A stretch of DNA of 64,000 bases from JBLNDJ01 sp050261515. Its GTDB lineage: Bacteria; Acidobacteriota; Terriglobia; Bryobacterales; Bryobacteraceae. Below are positions 16,527 through 25,094 of this stretch, in pieces. The stretch's first letter is position 1, and each line of letters opens with the position of its first letter. The translations under genes and the position numbers were made by a program. The notes below the pieces were generated by a model. That model made no database searches, had not been told where the DNA came from, and saw only the letters and a program-made list of their open reading frames with translations. The DNA lies in the NCBI GenBank assembly GCA_050261515.1, contig JBLNDJ010000023.1:1-64000 (forward strand). Reading direction: 5' to 3'.

Positions 16527-19157
16527 TTACAGCAACGCCTCCACGGAGGCGTAGACGTTATCGAGGGCCGCGGCGAGCCTGGACGGGTCCTTGCCTCCGG
16601 CTTCGGCCATATCGGGCCGGCCGCCGCCCTTGCCTCCGACGGCCTGGGCTACGGCTCCCGCGAGTTTGCCGGCGTGGACCTTCGACGTGAGGTCCTTCGT
16701 GACGGCAGAGATGATGGAGACGCTGCCATCCTCGGCCGCGGCGAGCACGATGACGGCGGTCTTCCACTTGTTGCGGAGCGAGTCGGCCAGCTGCCGCATT
16801 TGCGCGCGGTCGAAGCCGTCGAGGCGCGCGGCGAGCACTCGGGCGCCCTTGATTTCGCGGGCTTGCTGCTCGAGATCGCCCGACTGCGATTGCGCGACCT
16901 TGGTTTTGAGCTGATCGATCTGACGTTCGAGCGCGCGGCGCTGCTCGACCATCTTTTCGATCTGCTCGATGAGCTCCGGTTCGGAGGCGCGCACGAGCTC
17001 GGCGACGCGGTGGACCGCATTGGTTGTTTCCTGGAAGCGCTCGAGGGCCCCCAGGCCGGTGACCGCTTCGATGCGGCGCACGCCGGCCGAGATGCTGCCC
17101 TCGGAAACGACCTTGCACAGCCCGATTTCGCCGGTGTGGCGGACGTGTGTGCCGCCGCAGAGTTCCTTGCTGTAGCCGGGGACCTGGACCACGCGCACGC
17201 GGTCGCCGTACTTTTCGCCGAACAGCGCCATGGCTCCGGTGGTGAGGGCCTGGTCGAGCTCCATCACCGACGTTTCGACGGGCTTATCGCTGAGGATCTG
17301 CTCGTTGATGAGGCGCTCCACTTCGGCGATCTCGGCAGGGTCGAGCGCGGCGTAGTGCGTGAAGTCGAAGCGCAGGCGCGTGGGATCGACCACGCTGCCC
17401 GCCTGCTTGACGTGCGTGCCGAGCACGGCGCGGAGCGCGGCGTGGAGCAGGTGCGTGGCGGTGTGGTTGCGCATGGTGGAGCGGCGCACCTCGGCCGAGA
17501 CCTGCGCGCGCACGGTCTCGCCGGCTTTGATCGGCGCGAGCGCGACGGCTCTATGAACGCTCAGGCCGGGGACGGGGGGGTAGGTGTCCTCGATATCCGC
17601 GAGTTTCTCCCCCGCGGCGGTGGTAAGCACGCCTTTGTCGCCGACCTGACCGCCCGATTCGGCGTAGAAGGGCGATTGGTCGAGGACGATTTCGACGTGC
17701 TCGCCGGGTGCGGCGGCCTCGAGCGCTTTCTGTTCGCGGATGATGGCGACGATGCGGCCTTCGGCTTCGAGCGCTTCGTAGCCCAGGAATTTCGTGCGGC
17801 CCTTCGCGAGCAGCTCCTGGTAAACGGGCGCGACGGCGGCGCGTTCGGCGCCTTTCCAGCTTGCGCGGGCGCGCTGGCGCTGCTGTTCCATTTCGGCTTG
17901 GAAACCCTGCTCGTCGATTTCGAGGCCGTACTCGCGCGCCATCTCCTGCTGCTCTTCAAGCGGCAGGCCGTAGGTGTCGTAGAGCTTGAAAGCGACGCTG
18001 CCGGGGAGCCCGCCCTGCGCGTTTTTCGCTTCGTCGTGGAAGATGCGCTCGGCCACCTGGAAGGTGGTGGCGTAGCGGTGCTCTTCGTCCTTGACGACGC
18101 GCGCGACGCGCTGGATGCTTTCCATCAGCTCGGGATAGGCGGGCTTCATGAGCTCGGCAACGAATCCGGTGAGCCGGTAGAGGAACGGATCGAGCACCCC
18201 GATTCTGCGGGCGTGGCGCATGGCCCGGCGCATGATCTTGCGCAGCACGTAGCCGCGGCCGTCGTTCGAGGGCAGCACTCCGTCGTGAATGAGAAACTCG
18301 CTGGCGCGGGCGTGGTCGGCGACGATGCGGAGCGTGGTGTCGATCTTCGGGTCATCGCCGTAGCTCGTGCCGAACAGGTCCGCGGCTTTGTGGATGATGG
18401 GGCAGATCAGGTCGGTGTCGTAGTTCGAGAGCTTGCCCTGCATGACGGCCGCGATGCGTTCGAGGCCCATGCCGGTGTCTATGGACGGGCGCGGAAGCGG
18501 CTCGAGCCTGCCGTTGGTGTCCCGGTCGTACTGCATGAACACCAAATTCCAGATCTCGACGTAGCGGCCGGATTCGCTCGGAAAACTGTCTTCTTCGGCG
18601 GGCAGATCGGAGGCCTCGGGGCCGAGGTCGTAGTGCAGCTCCGAGCAGGGGCCGCAGGGGCCGGTCTCGCCCATCTGCCAGAAATTGTCCTTTTCGCCCT
18701 GGCGGAAGATGCGGTCCCTGTGCACGCCGGCGACCGATTGCCAGAGCTCTTCGGCTTCGTCGTCGTCGCGGAAGACGGTGATGTAGAGGCGGTCCTTCGG
18801 CAGTCCGTATTCTTTCGTGACCAGCTCCCAGGCGAAGGCGATGGCTTCCTTTTTGAAGTAGTCGCCGAAGGAGAAGTTGCCAAGCATCTCGAAAAACGTA
18901 TGGTGGCGGCGGGTGAAGCCGACGTTTTCGAGATCGTTGTGCTTACCGCCGGCGCGCACGCATTTCTGCGACGAGACCGCGCGGGAATAGTCGCGCTTCT
19001 CGCGGCCCAGGAAAACGTCCTTGAACTGGTTCATGCCCGCGTTGGTGAACAGCAGCGTCGGGTCGTTGGCGGGGACAAGGGAGGAGCTGCGGACGGGGCG
19101 ATGGCCGCGCGCGGCGAAGTAGTCCAGGAATTTCTGGCGGATTTGATGACCGGTCAC
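16527..19157 (-). CDS. alaS: Alanine--tRNA ligase
   Basis: A 876-residue alanyl-tRNA synthetase that charges tRNA-Ala. The N-terminal class II core begins with QIRQKFLDYFAARGHRPVRS and has NDPTLLFTNAGMNQFKDVFL and HHTFFEMLGNFSFGDYF. The editing domain carries the zinc-binding HTATHLLHAAL and CGGTHVRHTGEIG, and the C-terminus is a DHHA1/C-Ala domain (GGGRPDMAEAGG). I chose GTG 19157, giving an N-terminus in the usual register; an ATG at 19211 would add 18 residues unlike the family. No strong Shine-Dalgarno is seen before the GTG. The gene follows a NUDIX hydrolase by 72 bases and precedes ypdA. Confidence 0.97.
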   Translation of the reverse strand: MTGHQIRQKFLDYFAARGHRPVRSSSLVPANDPTLLFTNAGMNQFKDVFLGREKRDYSRAVSSQKCVRAGGKHNDLENVGFTRRHHTFFEMLGNFSFGDYFKKEAIAFAWELVTKEYGLPKDRLYITVFRDDDEAEELWQSVAGVHRDRIFRQGEKDNFWQMGETGPCGPCSELHYDLGPEASDLPAEEDSFPSESGRYVEIWNLVFMQYDRDTNGRLEPLPRPSIDTGMGLERIAAVMQGKLSNYDTDLICPIIHKAADLFGTSYGDDPKIDTTLRIVADHARASEFLIHDGVLPSNDGRGYVLRKIMRRAMRHARRIGVLDPFLYRLTGFVAELMKPAYPELMESIQRVARVVKDEEHRYATTFQVAERIFHDEAKNAQGGLPGSVAFKLYDTYGLPLEEQQEMAREYGLEIDEQGFQAEMEQQRQRARASWKGAERAAVAPVYQELLAKGRTKFLGYEALEAEGRIVAIIREQKALEAAAPGEHVEIVLDQSPFYAESGGQVGDKGVLTTAAGEKLADIEDTYPPVPGLSVHRAVALAPIKAGETVRAQVSAEVRRSTMRNHTATHLLHAALRAVLGTHVKQAGSVVDPTRLRFDFTHYAALDPAEIAEVERLINEQILSDKPVETSVMELDQALTTGAMALFGEKYGDRVRVVQVPGYSKELCGGTHVRHTGEIGLCKVVSEGSISAGVRRIEAVTGLGALERFQETTNAVHRVAELVRASEPELIEQIEKMVEQRRALERQIDQLKTKVAQSQSGDLEQQAREIKGARVLAARLDGFDRAQMRQLADSLRNKWKTAVIVLAAAEDGSVSIISAVTKDLTSKVHAGKLAGAVAQAVGGKGGGRPDMAEAGGKDPSRLAAALDNVYASVEALL

Positions 19158-19229
19158 TATCTTATTGTGGCATGGGGTGGATTGGAGGCACAGCCGCCGG
19201 CGGCCGGCCATCAGCGGTCAGCAAACGGG

Positions 19230-19847
19230 TCAGTCGAAGGACGCGGGCCAGCCGGGGTGGCGGAGGTGGTCGAACAGATGGTGGAGTTCGTCTGGAGTGA
19301 CGCGGGTGAGGGAGAGCGGGGGCAGGTCGTTCTCGGGGAAGAAGGCTACCCCGGTAGTTTCATTGCTTGAAGCGGGTTCTCCTCCCTTGAGGTCGCACAG
19401 GAAGAATATCTTGTAGGCGTGGTAAGGAATGGGCGGGTGACCGTGGCGGTCGCGGTCGTAGAGGGCGAGGAGTTTGACGGGTTCGACGTCGTAGCCGGAT
19501 TCTTCTTTCGTTTCCCGCGCGGCGGCTTCTCCGGGAGATTCGCCGATGTCGGCCCACCCTCCGGGGAGGGTCCAGTGGTTGTCCTCCCGCTCTCGCACGA
19601 GGAGGATGCGGCCGTCCTGGAAGACGGCGGCGCGGACATCGACTTTCGGGGTGACGTAGCCGAGTTCGCGGGCGAAGGCCGCGCTGACGGCAGCGGGTTC
19701 GGCGCCGCATCCACCGGCCATGATTTCGGCTGCGATGTTGCGAATGGCGGTGTAGCGCTGGACGTCGTACTCGTTGGTGGTGTAGGTGAGTCCGGTTTCT
19801 CCGATGGCCTGTAGGCGGCGGGCCCATTCGAGCCACTTGGGTTGCAT
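19230..19847 (-). CDS. NUDIX hydrolase with N-terminal Nudix_N-like domain
   Basis: A 205-residue hydrolase of nucleoside diphosphate derivatives. The Nudix box is complete: GGWADIGESPGEAAARETKE followed by ESGY, matching Gx5Ex7REUxEExGU. The N-terminal 60 residues (KWLEWARRLQAIGETGLTYT) form the Nudix_N-type region found in ADP-ribose pyrophosphatase-like relatives. Substrate cannot be named. A TACACT box lies 9 bases before the ATG and no ribosome-binding site is visible. It sits between the WecA-like gene and alaS on the minus strand, 46 bases after the former. Confidence 0.9.
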   Translation of the reverse strand: MQPKWLEWARRLQAIGETGLTYTTNEYDVQRYTAIRNIAAEIMAGGCGAEPAAVSAAFARELGYVTPKVDVRAAVFQDGRILLVREREDNHWTLPGGWADIGESPGEAAARETKEESGYDVEPVKLLALYDRDRHGHPPIPYHAYKIFFLCDLKGGEPASSNETTGVAFFPENDLPPLSLTRVTPDELHHLFDHLRHPGWPASFD

Positions 19848-19893
19848 GGAGTGGCTAGTGTAGCAGGCGCAGGTGCGGCCGCACAGGTGCTGC

Positions 19894-21390
19894 CTAGCGG
19901 CCGGCGGCGTGCGCGGCGATTACGAGCAGCAGCAGGCCGGCGAGCGAGGCGACTCGCACGCGCGGGCGGTCGTATCCGGCCTCGGGGCGGGCGGCGGGGA
20001 GTTTCGGTTCGAGTGTGTGGAGGACCGCGGCGAAGCGCGCGAGGATCATGGGTTCGACTCGCGACGAAAATTCGCAGCCGATGTTGACGTAGCCGGAGTG
20101 CGAGAGGGGCACGCGCAGCATCCAGCAGTTTGCGGGCGAGGCCGTGTCGCGGAGCCACTCTTCGCGGACGCCCATGCCGTCCATGCGGAGGACAAGGCGG
20201 GCGAAGCCGAAGTCGCGCGAGGCGGCGCGGATGGCGTCCCAGCATTCGCCGGGTCCGGAGGCGCGGGCGAGTTCGTCTTCGAGGGCGCGCAGGCGCAGCT
20301 CGGACCGGAACAGGCGGAAGAACGTCGAGGGGAGCATGAGGCGGCCGGCGATGCCGAATTCCGCGTATCCGAGGTGCTGGACGGCGAGCCAGGCCGCGGC
20401 GCAGAAGAGCACGAGCAGCGCGGCGGCGATCTTTTTTTCGGCAACGCTCTGCACGATGGAGAAAGCCGCGCCGATGCCGGCAATGCCGTAGAGCACGAGC
20501 GCAACGCGGCGGGGCGCGAGGCCGCGATCGAGCAGCTTGTGATGGATGTGGGCGCGGTCGCCGCGGAAGACTGGCTGGCGGCGGAGGATGCGGCGTCCGA
20601 TGGCAAGGGCGGTATCGGCGAGCGGGATGGAGAGCACCATGAGCGGGGCGGCCATGCCGAACAGCGTGGCGGCTTTGTGCGACCAGATGATGGCGAAACA
20701 GCCGAGCAGGAAGCCGATGCTGAGGCTGCCGGAGTCGCCGGGGAAGACCGAGGCCGGGCTGAAGTTGAACAGCAGGAAGCCGAGCAGGGCGCCGGCAAGC
20801 GGGGCGGTGGCAAGAACAAGTCCGGTGTGCCCGGTGAGAAGGGCGGCGATCAGGGTTCCGGCGGCGGCGAGCAGTCCGATGCCGGCGGCGAGGCCGTCGA
20901 TGCCATCGATCAGGTTGAACGCGTTCGAGCAGGCCGCGAGCCAAAGCAGCGTGACGGGGATGGCGAGCCAGAGCGGGATTGCGTGGGGCCCGATGGAGTC
21001 GATGCGGATGCCGGCCCAGCAGGCCAGACCCGCGGCGGCGAACTGGCCGGCGAATTTCTGCCAGGGCTGCAAACCGGCCAGATCGTCGGCGAGGCCGGTG
21101 GCGAAAACCACCAGGGCGGCGGGAATGAGGTTCCAGGCGAGCGGGAGCCCGCGTGCGAGGACCAGGTCGCGGCCGGGGAGCGGGACCAGCAGAAGCAGGG
21201 CGAAGGCTCCGGTGTAAGCCAGGACGATGGGGATGCCTCCGATGCGAGGGATGGGCTCTTTGTGGAGCTTGCGGGCCTGGTCGGGGAGATCGAACCAGCC
21301 GAGTTTGCGCCCGAGATTCCGGAAGATGGGTGTGAGGACCAGGGCTAGCAGCAGGGCCGAGAATGCCAGGAACAGGGGGGCTGGGTGCAT
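19894..21390 (-). CDS. WecA/MraY-type polyprenyl-phosphate sugar-1-phosphate transferase with C-terminal extension
   Basis: A 498-residue integral membrane enzyme that links the first sugar-1-phosphate to undecaprenyl phosphate, starting repeat-unit synthesis. Motifs of the GT-4 polyprenyl transferases are clear: RKLHKEPIPRIGG, the acidic DD in TGLADDLAG, SNAFNLIDGIDGLAAG, NFSPASVFPGDSGSLSIGF, and the HIHH loop FRGDRAHIHHKLLDRGL. About ten hydrophobic segments precede residue 340. The last 150 residues (from FRSELRLRALEDELARAS) are a soluble extension not found in E. coli WecA, ending in a final hydrophobic segment. It is the last gene of the polysaccharide operon, two bases after a glycosyltransferase gene. 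Confidence 0.9.
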   Translation of the reverse strand: MHPAPLFLAFSALLLALVLTPIFRNLGRKLGWFDLPDQARKLHKEPIPRIGGIPIVLAYTGAFALLLLVPLPGRDLVLARGLPLAWNLIPAALVVFATGLADDLAGLQPWQKFAGQFAAAGLACWAGIRIDSIGPHAIPLWLAIPVTLLWLAACSNAFNLIDGIDGLAAGIGLLAAAGTLIAALLTGHTGLVLATAPLAGALLGFLLFNFSPASVFPGDSGSLSIGFLLGCFAIIWSHKAATLFGMAAPLMVLSIPLADTALAIGRRILRRQPVFRGDRAHIHHKLLDRGLAPRRVALVLYGIAGIGAAFSIVQSVAEKKIAAALLVLFCAAAWLAVQHLGYAEFGIAGRLMLPSTFFRLFRSELRLRALEDELARASGPGECWDAIRAASRDFGFARLVLRMDGMGVREEWLRDTASPANCWMLRVPLSHSGYVNIGCEFSSRVEPMILARFAAVLHTLEPKLPAARPEAGYDRPRVRVASLAGLLLLVIAAHAAGR

Positions 21391-21392
21391 GG

Positions 21393-22583
21393 CTAACGGT
21401 GGGCCCGTTCGGGGAGGTTGGGGCCGGCCGCGGACCGGGGGGTGCGCCCTGCATTGAGGATGTCCAGGAGACGGGCAACTCCGTCGGGACGGTCATAACA
21501 GGCTTCGAAGGCTTTGCGGGCCCGCTCGCCGGCTCGGGCGATCAGGGCCGGCTCGCGGGCGATGAGATCGAGCAGTTCGACCAGGCCGGCGGCGTCGCCG
21601 GGTTCGATGTGCCAGCCGCAGCGGCAGGCGCGGATCAGGTGGGCGGGCGTGGCCGCGCGGGGTCCGATGAACAGAATGGGGCGGGCGGCGGCCATGAGGC
21701 CGTATACCTTGCCGGGGACGACGGCGCCCAAGGCGGCGGTGCTTTCCGTGACGAGGCCGATGTGGCAGCGCCCGAGATGGGCGGAAAGGTTGTCCCGGTA
21801 GCCGGTGAATTCAGCGTTCGGGAGTCCGAGTGTTTCGAGGGCTTTGCGGCGCGCGCCTTCGCCGGCGAACACGAAGCGGAAGCGGGGGTCGGCTTTCAGG
21901 GCTTGCATCGCTTCGGCGATGGTGGCGATGTCGTGCGCGAGTCCGAGGTTGCCGGAGTAGAGAATCGTGAGCGGGCGCGGCTCGGGGAGGGGCTCGGGGC
22001 GGATGGCGGCGCCGTCGGCCCAGTTCTCGGCGATGCGGACGTTGGCGGAGACGCCGGAGGCGGCAAGGCGGTCGCGCATGCAGGGGCCGAGCACGATGAC
22101 GGCTGTTGCGGCGCGGCGCGCGCGGCGGGCGGCGGCGGCAAGGACGCGGGTCAGCGGGGACCGCGGCGAGAGGACCCCTAGCGCTACGGCTATGTCGGGG
22201 TACACGTCCATCTCCCAGATATAGTGGCGGGCGCCACGAAACCTTCTCAGCAGGTCTCCGATGACGGAGAGCATGGGCGGAGTGGTGAGGGTGACGACGA
22301 GGTCGGGACGCGGGATGCGGAGGCTGGCCCAGAGGGCTCCGGGAAAATAGGAGAGGTAGGACAGGAGGCGGGCGGCGGGTGTTCGGGAGAAGGGGGCTGT
22401 CGGGACCCGAACGACTCGCACGGGGCCGGCCTGAGAGGCCGCCGCAGTCCGTTGGCCTGCCCCACCGCAGATGACGGTGACGGTGTGGCCTTGCGCGGCG
22501 GCTTCTCGCGCGACGTCGGCGAGGAGGCGGCCGGTGGGGGCGGAATCGGGGGGATAGAACTGGTTCAGGAAGAGCAGGTGCAT
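21393..22583 (-). CDS. Glycosyltransferase family 4, WbuB-like
   Basis: A 396-residue GT-B glycosyltransferase. It begins HLLFLNQFYPPDSAPTGRLL, which is characteristic of WbuB-type family 4 enzymes, with the middle motif VVTLTTPPMLSVIGDLLRR and the donor-binding region ILYSGNLGLAHDIATI. The usual ExxxxxxxE motif is weakly conserved (VVPGKVYGLMAAARPIL). WbuB-like enzymes add an acetamido sugar to the polyprenyl-linked first sugar, fitting its position next to the WecA-type gene (gap 2 bases). Upstream lies a 99-base gap filled by a 7-base repeat array. Confidence 0.9.
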   Translation of the reverse strand: MHLLFLNQFYPPDSAPTGRLLADVAREAAAQGHTVTVICGGAGQRTAAASQAGPVRVVRVPTAPFSRTPAARLLSYLSYFPGALWASLRIPRPDLVVTLTTPPMLSVIGDLLRRFRGARHYIWEMDVYPDIAVALGVLSPRSPLTRVLAAAARRARRAATAVIVLGPCMRDRLAASGVSANVRIAENWADGAAIRPEPLPEPRPLTILYSGNLGLAHDIATIAEAMQALKADPRFRFVFAGEGARRKALETLGLPNAEFTGYRDNLSAHLGRCHIGLVTESTAALGAVVPGKVYGLMAAARPILFIGPRAATPAHLIRACRCGWHIEPGDAAGLVELLDLIAREPALIARAGERARKAFEACYDRPDGVARLLDILNAGRTPRSAAGPNLPERAHR

Positions 22584-22586
22584 GGG

Positions 22587-22675
22587 AAGAAGCTGGAAGC
22601 TGGAAGCTGGAAGCTAGAATTCAGAAGCCAGAAGCCAGAAGACAGAAGACAGAAGCCGGAAGCCGGAAGCCGGGA
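22587..22675. repeat. 7-base tandem repeat array 1
   Basis: Degenerate tandem copies of a 7-base unit: GAAGCTG repeated several times, then CAGAAGC, CAGAAGA and CGGAAGC variants. The array fills the only gap between the WbuB-like gene and the next upstream glycosyltransferase gene, in an operon whose other junctions mostly overlap. Related arrays lie at 29442-29533, 34781-34847 and 62372-62408. Confidence 0.85.
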
Positions 22676-22682
22676 ACGTGAA

Positions 22683-23510
22683 TCACAGGGGCAGATTGCG
22701 GGAGCGGCGGCGGGCTTCGGTGATTTTCATTTCGATCATGTATTCGTAGATCGAGAGCAAACGGCAGTAGTGGTAGCCGGGGAGGCCGTCGAGGAAGCCC
22801 CCGCGCAGGAAGTACATGTAGAGGAAGCGCAGCGCGGGGCGGCAGGGGAGGCGGAAGGAGAGCTCCTTGAGCGCGGCCCGGCGGCGGAGGGGGTCGGCGG
22901 CCAGAAGGCCTCGGAGGTCGAGGCGTCCGGCGGCGAGCGAGTTGAGGGTCTCTTCGGCTTCGGCGGTGGAATAACGGTTGTGCTTGGCGATCCAGGACTC
23001 AAATCCGTTATTGAAGCTGTAGTGCAGGAGGCCGTTGCGGAGGCGGCCTTCGGTGCCGTCGATGTGGCAGCGGAGGTTGATGGAGCGCTCGAAGCGCACG
23101 GCTTCGGGGCGGAACAGGCGCACGAGCCAGGTCGGGTAGAGGCTGGCGTGGCGGAGCCAGCGGCCCATGAACATGTCGCGGCGCGAGAGGCGGTAGGCGG
23201 CATGGCGCGGGGGGCCTTCGACAGCGGCGCGCATTTCATCGCAGAGCGCGGGGGTGGCAATTTCGTCGGCGTCGGGGTTGAAGACCCAGGGGTGCTTGAA
23301 GGGGAGGCGGAGCGAGGCGGCGCGGTGGTCGCGCTCGTTGTCGAAGGCCCGGTGGTAGACGCGGGCGCCGTAGGTGCGGGCGATTTCGACGGTGCGGTCG
23401 GTAGAGAGCGAGTCGAGGACGACGATGTCGTCGCTCCAGGAGACGGCGTCGAGGCAGCGCGGGAGGTTCAGTTCCTCGTTACGCGTGAGTATAAGCACGC
23501 TGATGCTCAT
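22683..23510 (-). CDS. Glycosyltransferase family 2, WaaE/KdtX-like
   Basis: A 275-residue GT-A glycosyltransferase. It begins SISVLILTRNEELNLPRCLD, followed by WSDDIVVLDSLSTDRTVEIA and the DxD-type metal site in FNPDADEI; WLVRLFRPEAVRFERSINL and the conserved HYSFNNGFESWIAKHNRYS stretch match the WaaE/KdtX group, whose members add a sugar to lipopolysaccharide core or repeat units. ATG 23510 gives the family's usual N-terminus; a start 66 bases upstream would lie in the acetyltransferase gene. Overlaps that gene by 32 bases. Confidence 0.9.
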   Translation of the reverse strand: MSISVLILTRNEELNLPRCLDAVSWSDDIVVLDSLSTDRTVEIARTYGARVYHRAFDNERDHRAASLRLPFKHPWVFNPDADEIATPALCDEMRAAVEGPPRHAAYRLSRRDMFMGRWLRHASLYPTWLVRLFRPEAVRFERSINLRCHIDGTEGRLRNGLLHYSFNNGFESWIAKHNRYSTAEAEETLNSLAAGRLDLRGLLAADPLRRRAALKELSFRLPCRPALRFLYMYFLRGGFLDGLPGYHYCRLLSIYEYMIEMKITEARRRSRNLPL

Positions 23511-24012
23511 CGATGATCCGTTTCTTGAGGGGGCGGGCCGGGTTGCCGGCCACGACGGTCCAGGGCTCGACGTCACGGTAGACGGAGGAGCGGGCGCCGG
23601 CGACGGCTCCTTCGCCGATGGTGACGCCGGGGCCGACGAAGACGTCCGCGCAAACCCAGGCGAAGGGGCCGACTTCGATGGGTTCGGCGACGAGGGGCAT
23701 ACGAAGCGTGGAGATGTCGTGCGTGGCGGCGCAAAGATAGCTGTATTGCGAGACGGTGGCGTGTCCGCCGATGGTGATGCGGGCGACGTTGTAGCAATCG
23801 ACCCCGGAGCCGAGGCAGGCGTTGCGGCCCATCTCGAGGTTCCAGGGGGCCCAGATTCTGGCGGTCGGGTAGACGCGGGCGCCGGGGGCGAGTGCTGCGC
23901 CGAACAGGCGGAGCAGAAGGCGGCGCCAGGCGTGGAAGGGGCGCGGCGAGGGGCGGAACAGAAGCGTGTAGACGACGCTCCAGAGGGCGCGGCGGGGGCG
24001 GTGGAGGTTCAT
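23479..24012 (-). CDS. WcaF-like hexapeptide acetyltransferase
   Basis: A 177-residue left-handed beta-helix acyltransferase of the WcaF/colanic acid type. It begins with SVVYTLLFRPSPRPFHAWRR, then hexapeptide-repeat coils including PTARIWAPWNLEMGRNACLG, YNVARITIGGHATVSQYSYL, the active-site neighbourhood CAATHDIS and VGPGVTIGEGAVAGARSSVY, ending with the PWTVVAGNPARPLKKR motif shared by sugar O-acetyltransferases. It probably O-acetylates one sugar of the repeat unit before polymerisation. It overlaps its neighbours by 32 bases (downstream) and 4 bases (upstream). Confidence 0.9.
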   Translation of the reverse strand: MNLHRPRRALWSVVYTLLFRPSPRPFHAWRRLLLRLFGAALAPGARVYPTARIWAPWNLEMGRNACLGSGVDCYNVARITIGGHATVSQYSYLCAATHDISTLRMPLVAEPIEVGPFAWVCADVFVGPGVTIGEGAVAGARSSVYRDVEPWTVVAGNPARPLKKRIIDEHQRAYTHA

Positions 24013-25094
24013 GCGTGTTGGGGCTCGGCGAAAAATGGGAATTGAGTATGCTGTCCCGGGTTTTGGGTGAGGTGGTCGAGGAGGGTGGCGGTTTGTTGGG
24101 CGATGGCGGCCCAGGTGTAGCGCGTTTCGACGAGCGCGCGGCCGCGGAGGCCGGCCTGGCGGCGGGCGGCCGGCGGGGCGGCGAGTTGGGCGCGGAGGGC
24201 GGCTTCGAGCTGGGTTTCGTCCGGCTCAATGACGACTCCGCACTGGCGCCGGGCCACTTCGGGGAAATGGCACTGGCGCGTGATAACGACGGGGAGCGCG
24301 GCGGCCAGCGCTTCGAGGACGGCGACGGAGAAGCCTTCCGAATGCGAGGGCAGCACGAAGAGCGAGGCCGCGGCTAGCGCGCTCCATTTGAGTTCGGCGT
24401 CGAGCATTCCGGTGAAGACGGCCGCGGGCGCGAGGCGTTTGAGGCGCGGCACGGAGTTATCGGGATCGGGGCCGGCGATGACCAGGCGCGCTTCGGGGAA
24501 ATCGGGCTCGATGCGGCGCCACGCTCGCGCGAGCAGATCGACTCCTTTTTTGTGGTGGATGCGGCCGAGATAGAGAACGAGCGCGCGGCCCTTGAGTTCG
24601 GGGTGGCGCTGGTAGAAGGCGTCCGGTGTCGCGGCAACCGGCTCGATTCCGTTGGGGATGACGGCGGCGGGCGGGCGCAGGCCGAAGGCGCGGTAGTCGC
24701 GGGCTTCGGCATCGGTGAGGGCGCAGAGGCAGGCGGCGCGGTTGAGGTTCCGGCGCTCGACCAGGGCCGCGTAGAGCCGCTTCTTCCAGCGCTTGTTGCG
24801 GAGGGCCCAGCGGTCGAGCATGCCGTGGGCGGAAACGATGTAGGGGACTCCGGCGCGCGCGGCGATGGAGCCGGCGGCGATGGAGTGCCAGTTCCAGATG
24901 CCGTGTATGTGGACGATGCCGGCCGATTCGATGGCCGCGCGGAGAGTGCGCAAGGGCGTTTCTTCGGCGGCGAGAAGGGTGGTGGCGTAACGGCCGGTGC
25001 GGGCGAGGGCGCGGGCGAGCGCGGCGGCGCAGACGCTGGGGCCGCCGCGGTCCGGGGCGAGGCTGTGTATGACGTGGAGGACGGTGCGCATCAC
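24009..25094 (-). CDS. Glycosyltransferase family 4
   Basis: A 361-residue GT-B glycosyltransferase. The N-terminal glycine-rich loop is LHVIHSLAPDRGGPSVCAAA, the acceptor-domain HGIWNWHS and SAHGMLDRWALRNKRWKKRL are typical for family 4 polysaccharide enzymes, and the donor domain begins VIPNGIEPV with LVLYLGRIHHKKGVDLLARA. The catalytic ExxxxxxxE is EGFSVAVLE. Substrates cannot be predicted. Both junctions are 4-base ATGA overlaps, indicating coupled translation within the polysaccharide operon. Confidence 0.92.
   Translation of the reverse strand: MMRTVLHVIHSLAPDRGGPSVCAAALARALARTGRYATTLLAAEETPLRTLRAAIESAGIVHIHGIWNWHSIAAGSIAARAGVPYIVSAHGMLDRWALRNKRWKKRLYAALVERRNLNRAACLCALTDAEARDYRAFGLRPPAAVIPNGIEPVAATPDAFYQRHPELKGRALVLYLGRIHHKKGVDLLARAWRRIEPDFPEARLVIAGPDPDNSVPRLKRLAPAAVFTGMLDAELKWSALAAASLFVLPSHSEGFSVAVLEALAAALPVVITRQCHFPEVARRQCGVVIEPDETQLEAALRAQLAAPPAARRQAGLRGRALVETRYTWAAIAQQTATLLDHLTQNPGQHTQFPFFAEPQHA

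Noticed and set aside
16476..19370. Long open frame on the plus strand opposite alaS
   Set aside because: It mirrors the alaS codon pattern in GC-rich DNA, has low-complexity composition and no family motifs; alaS is certain.
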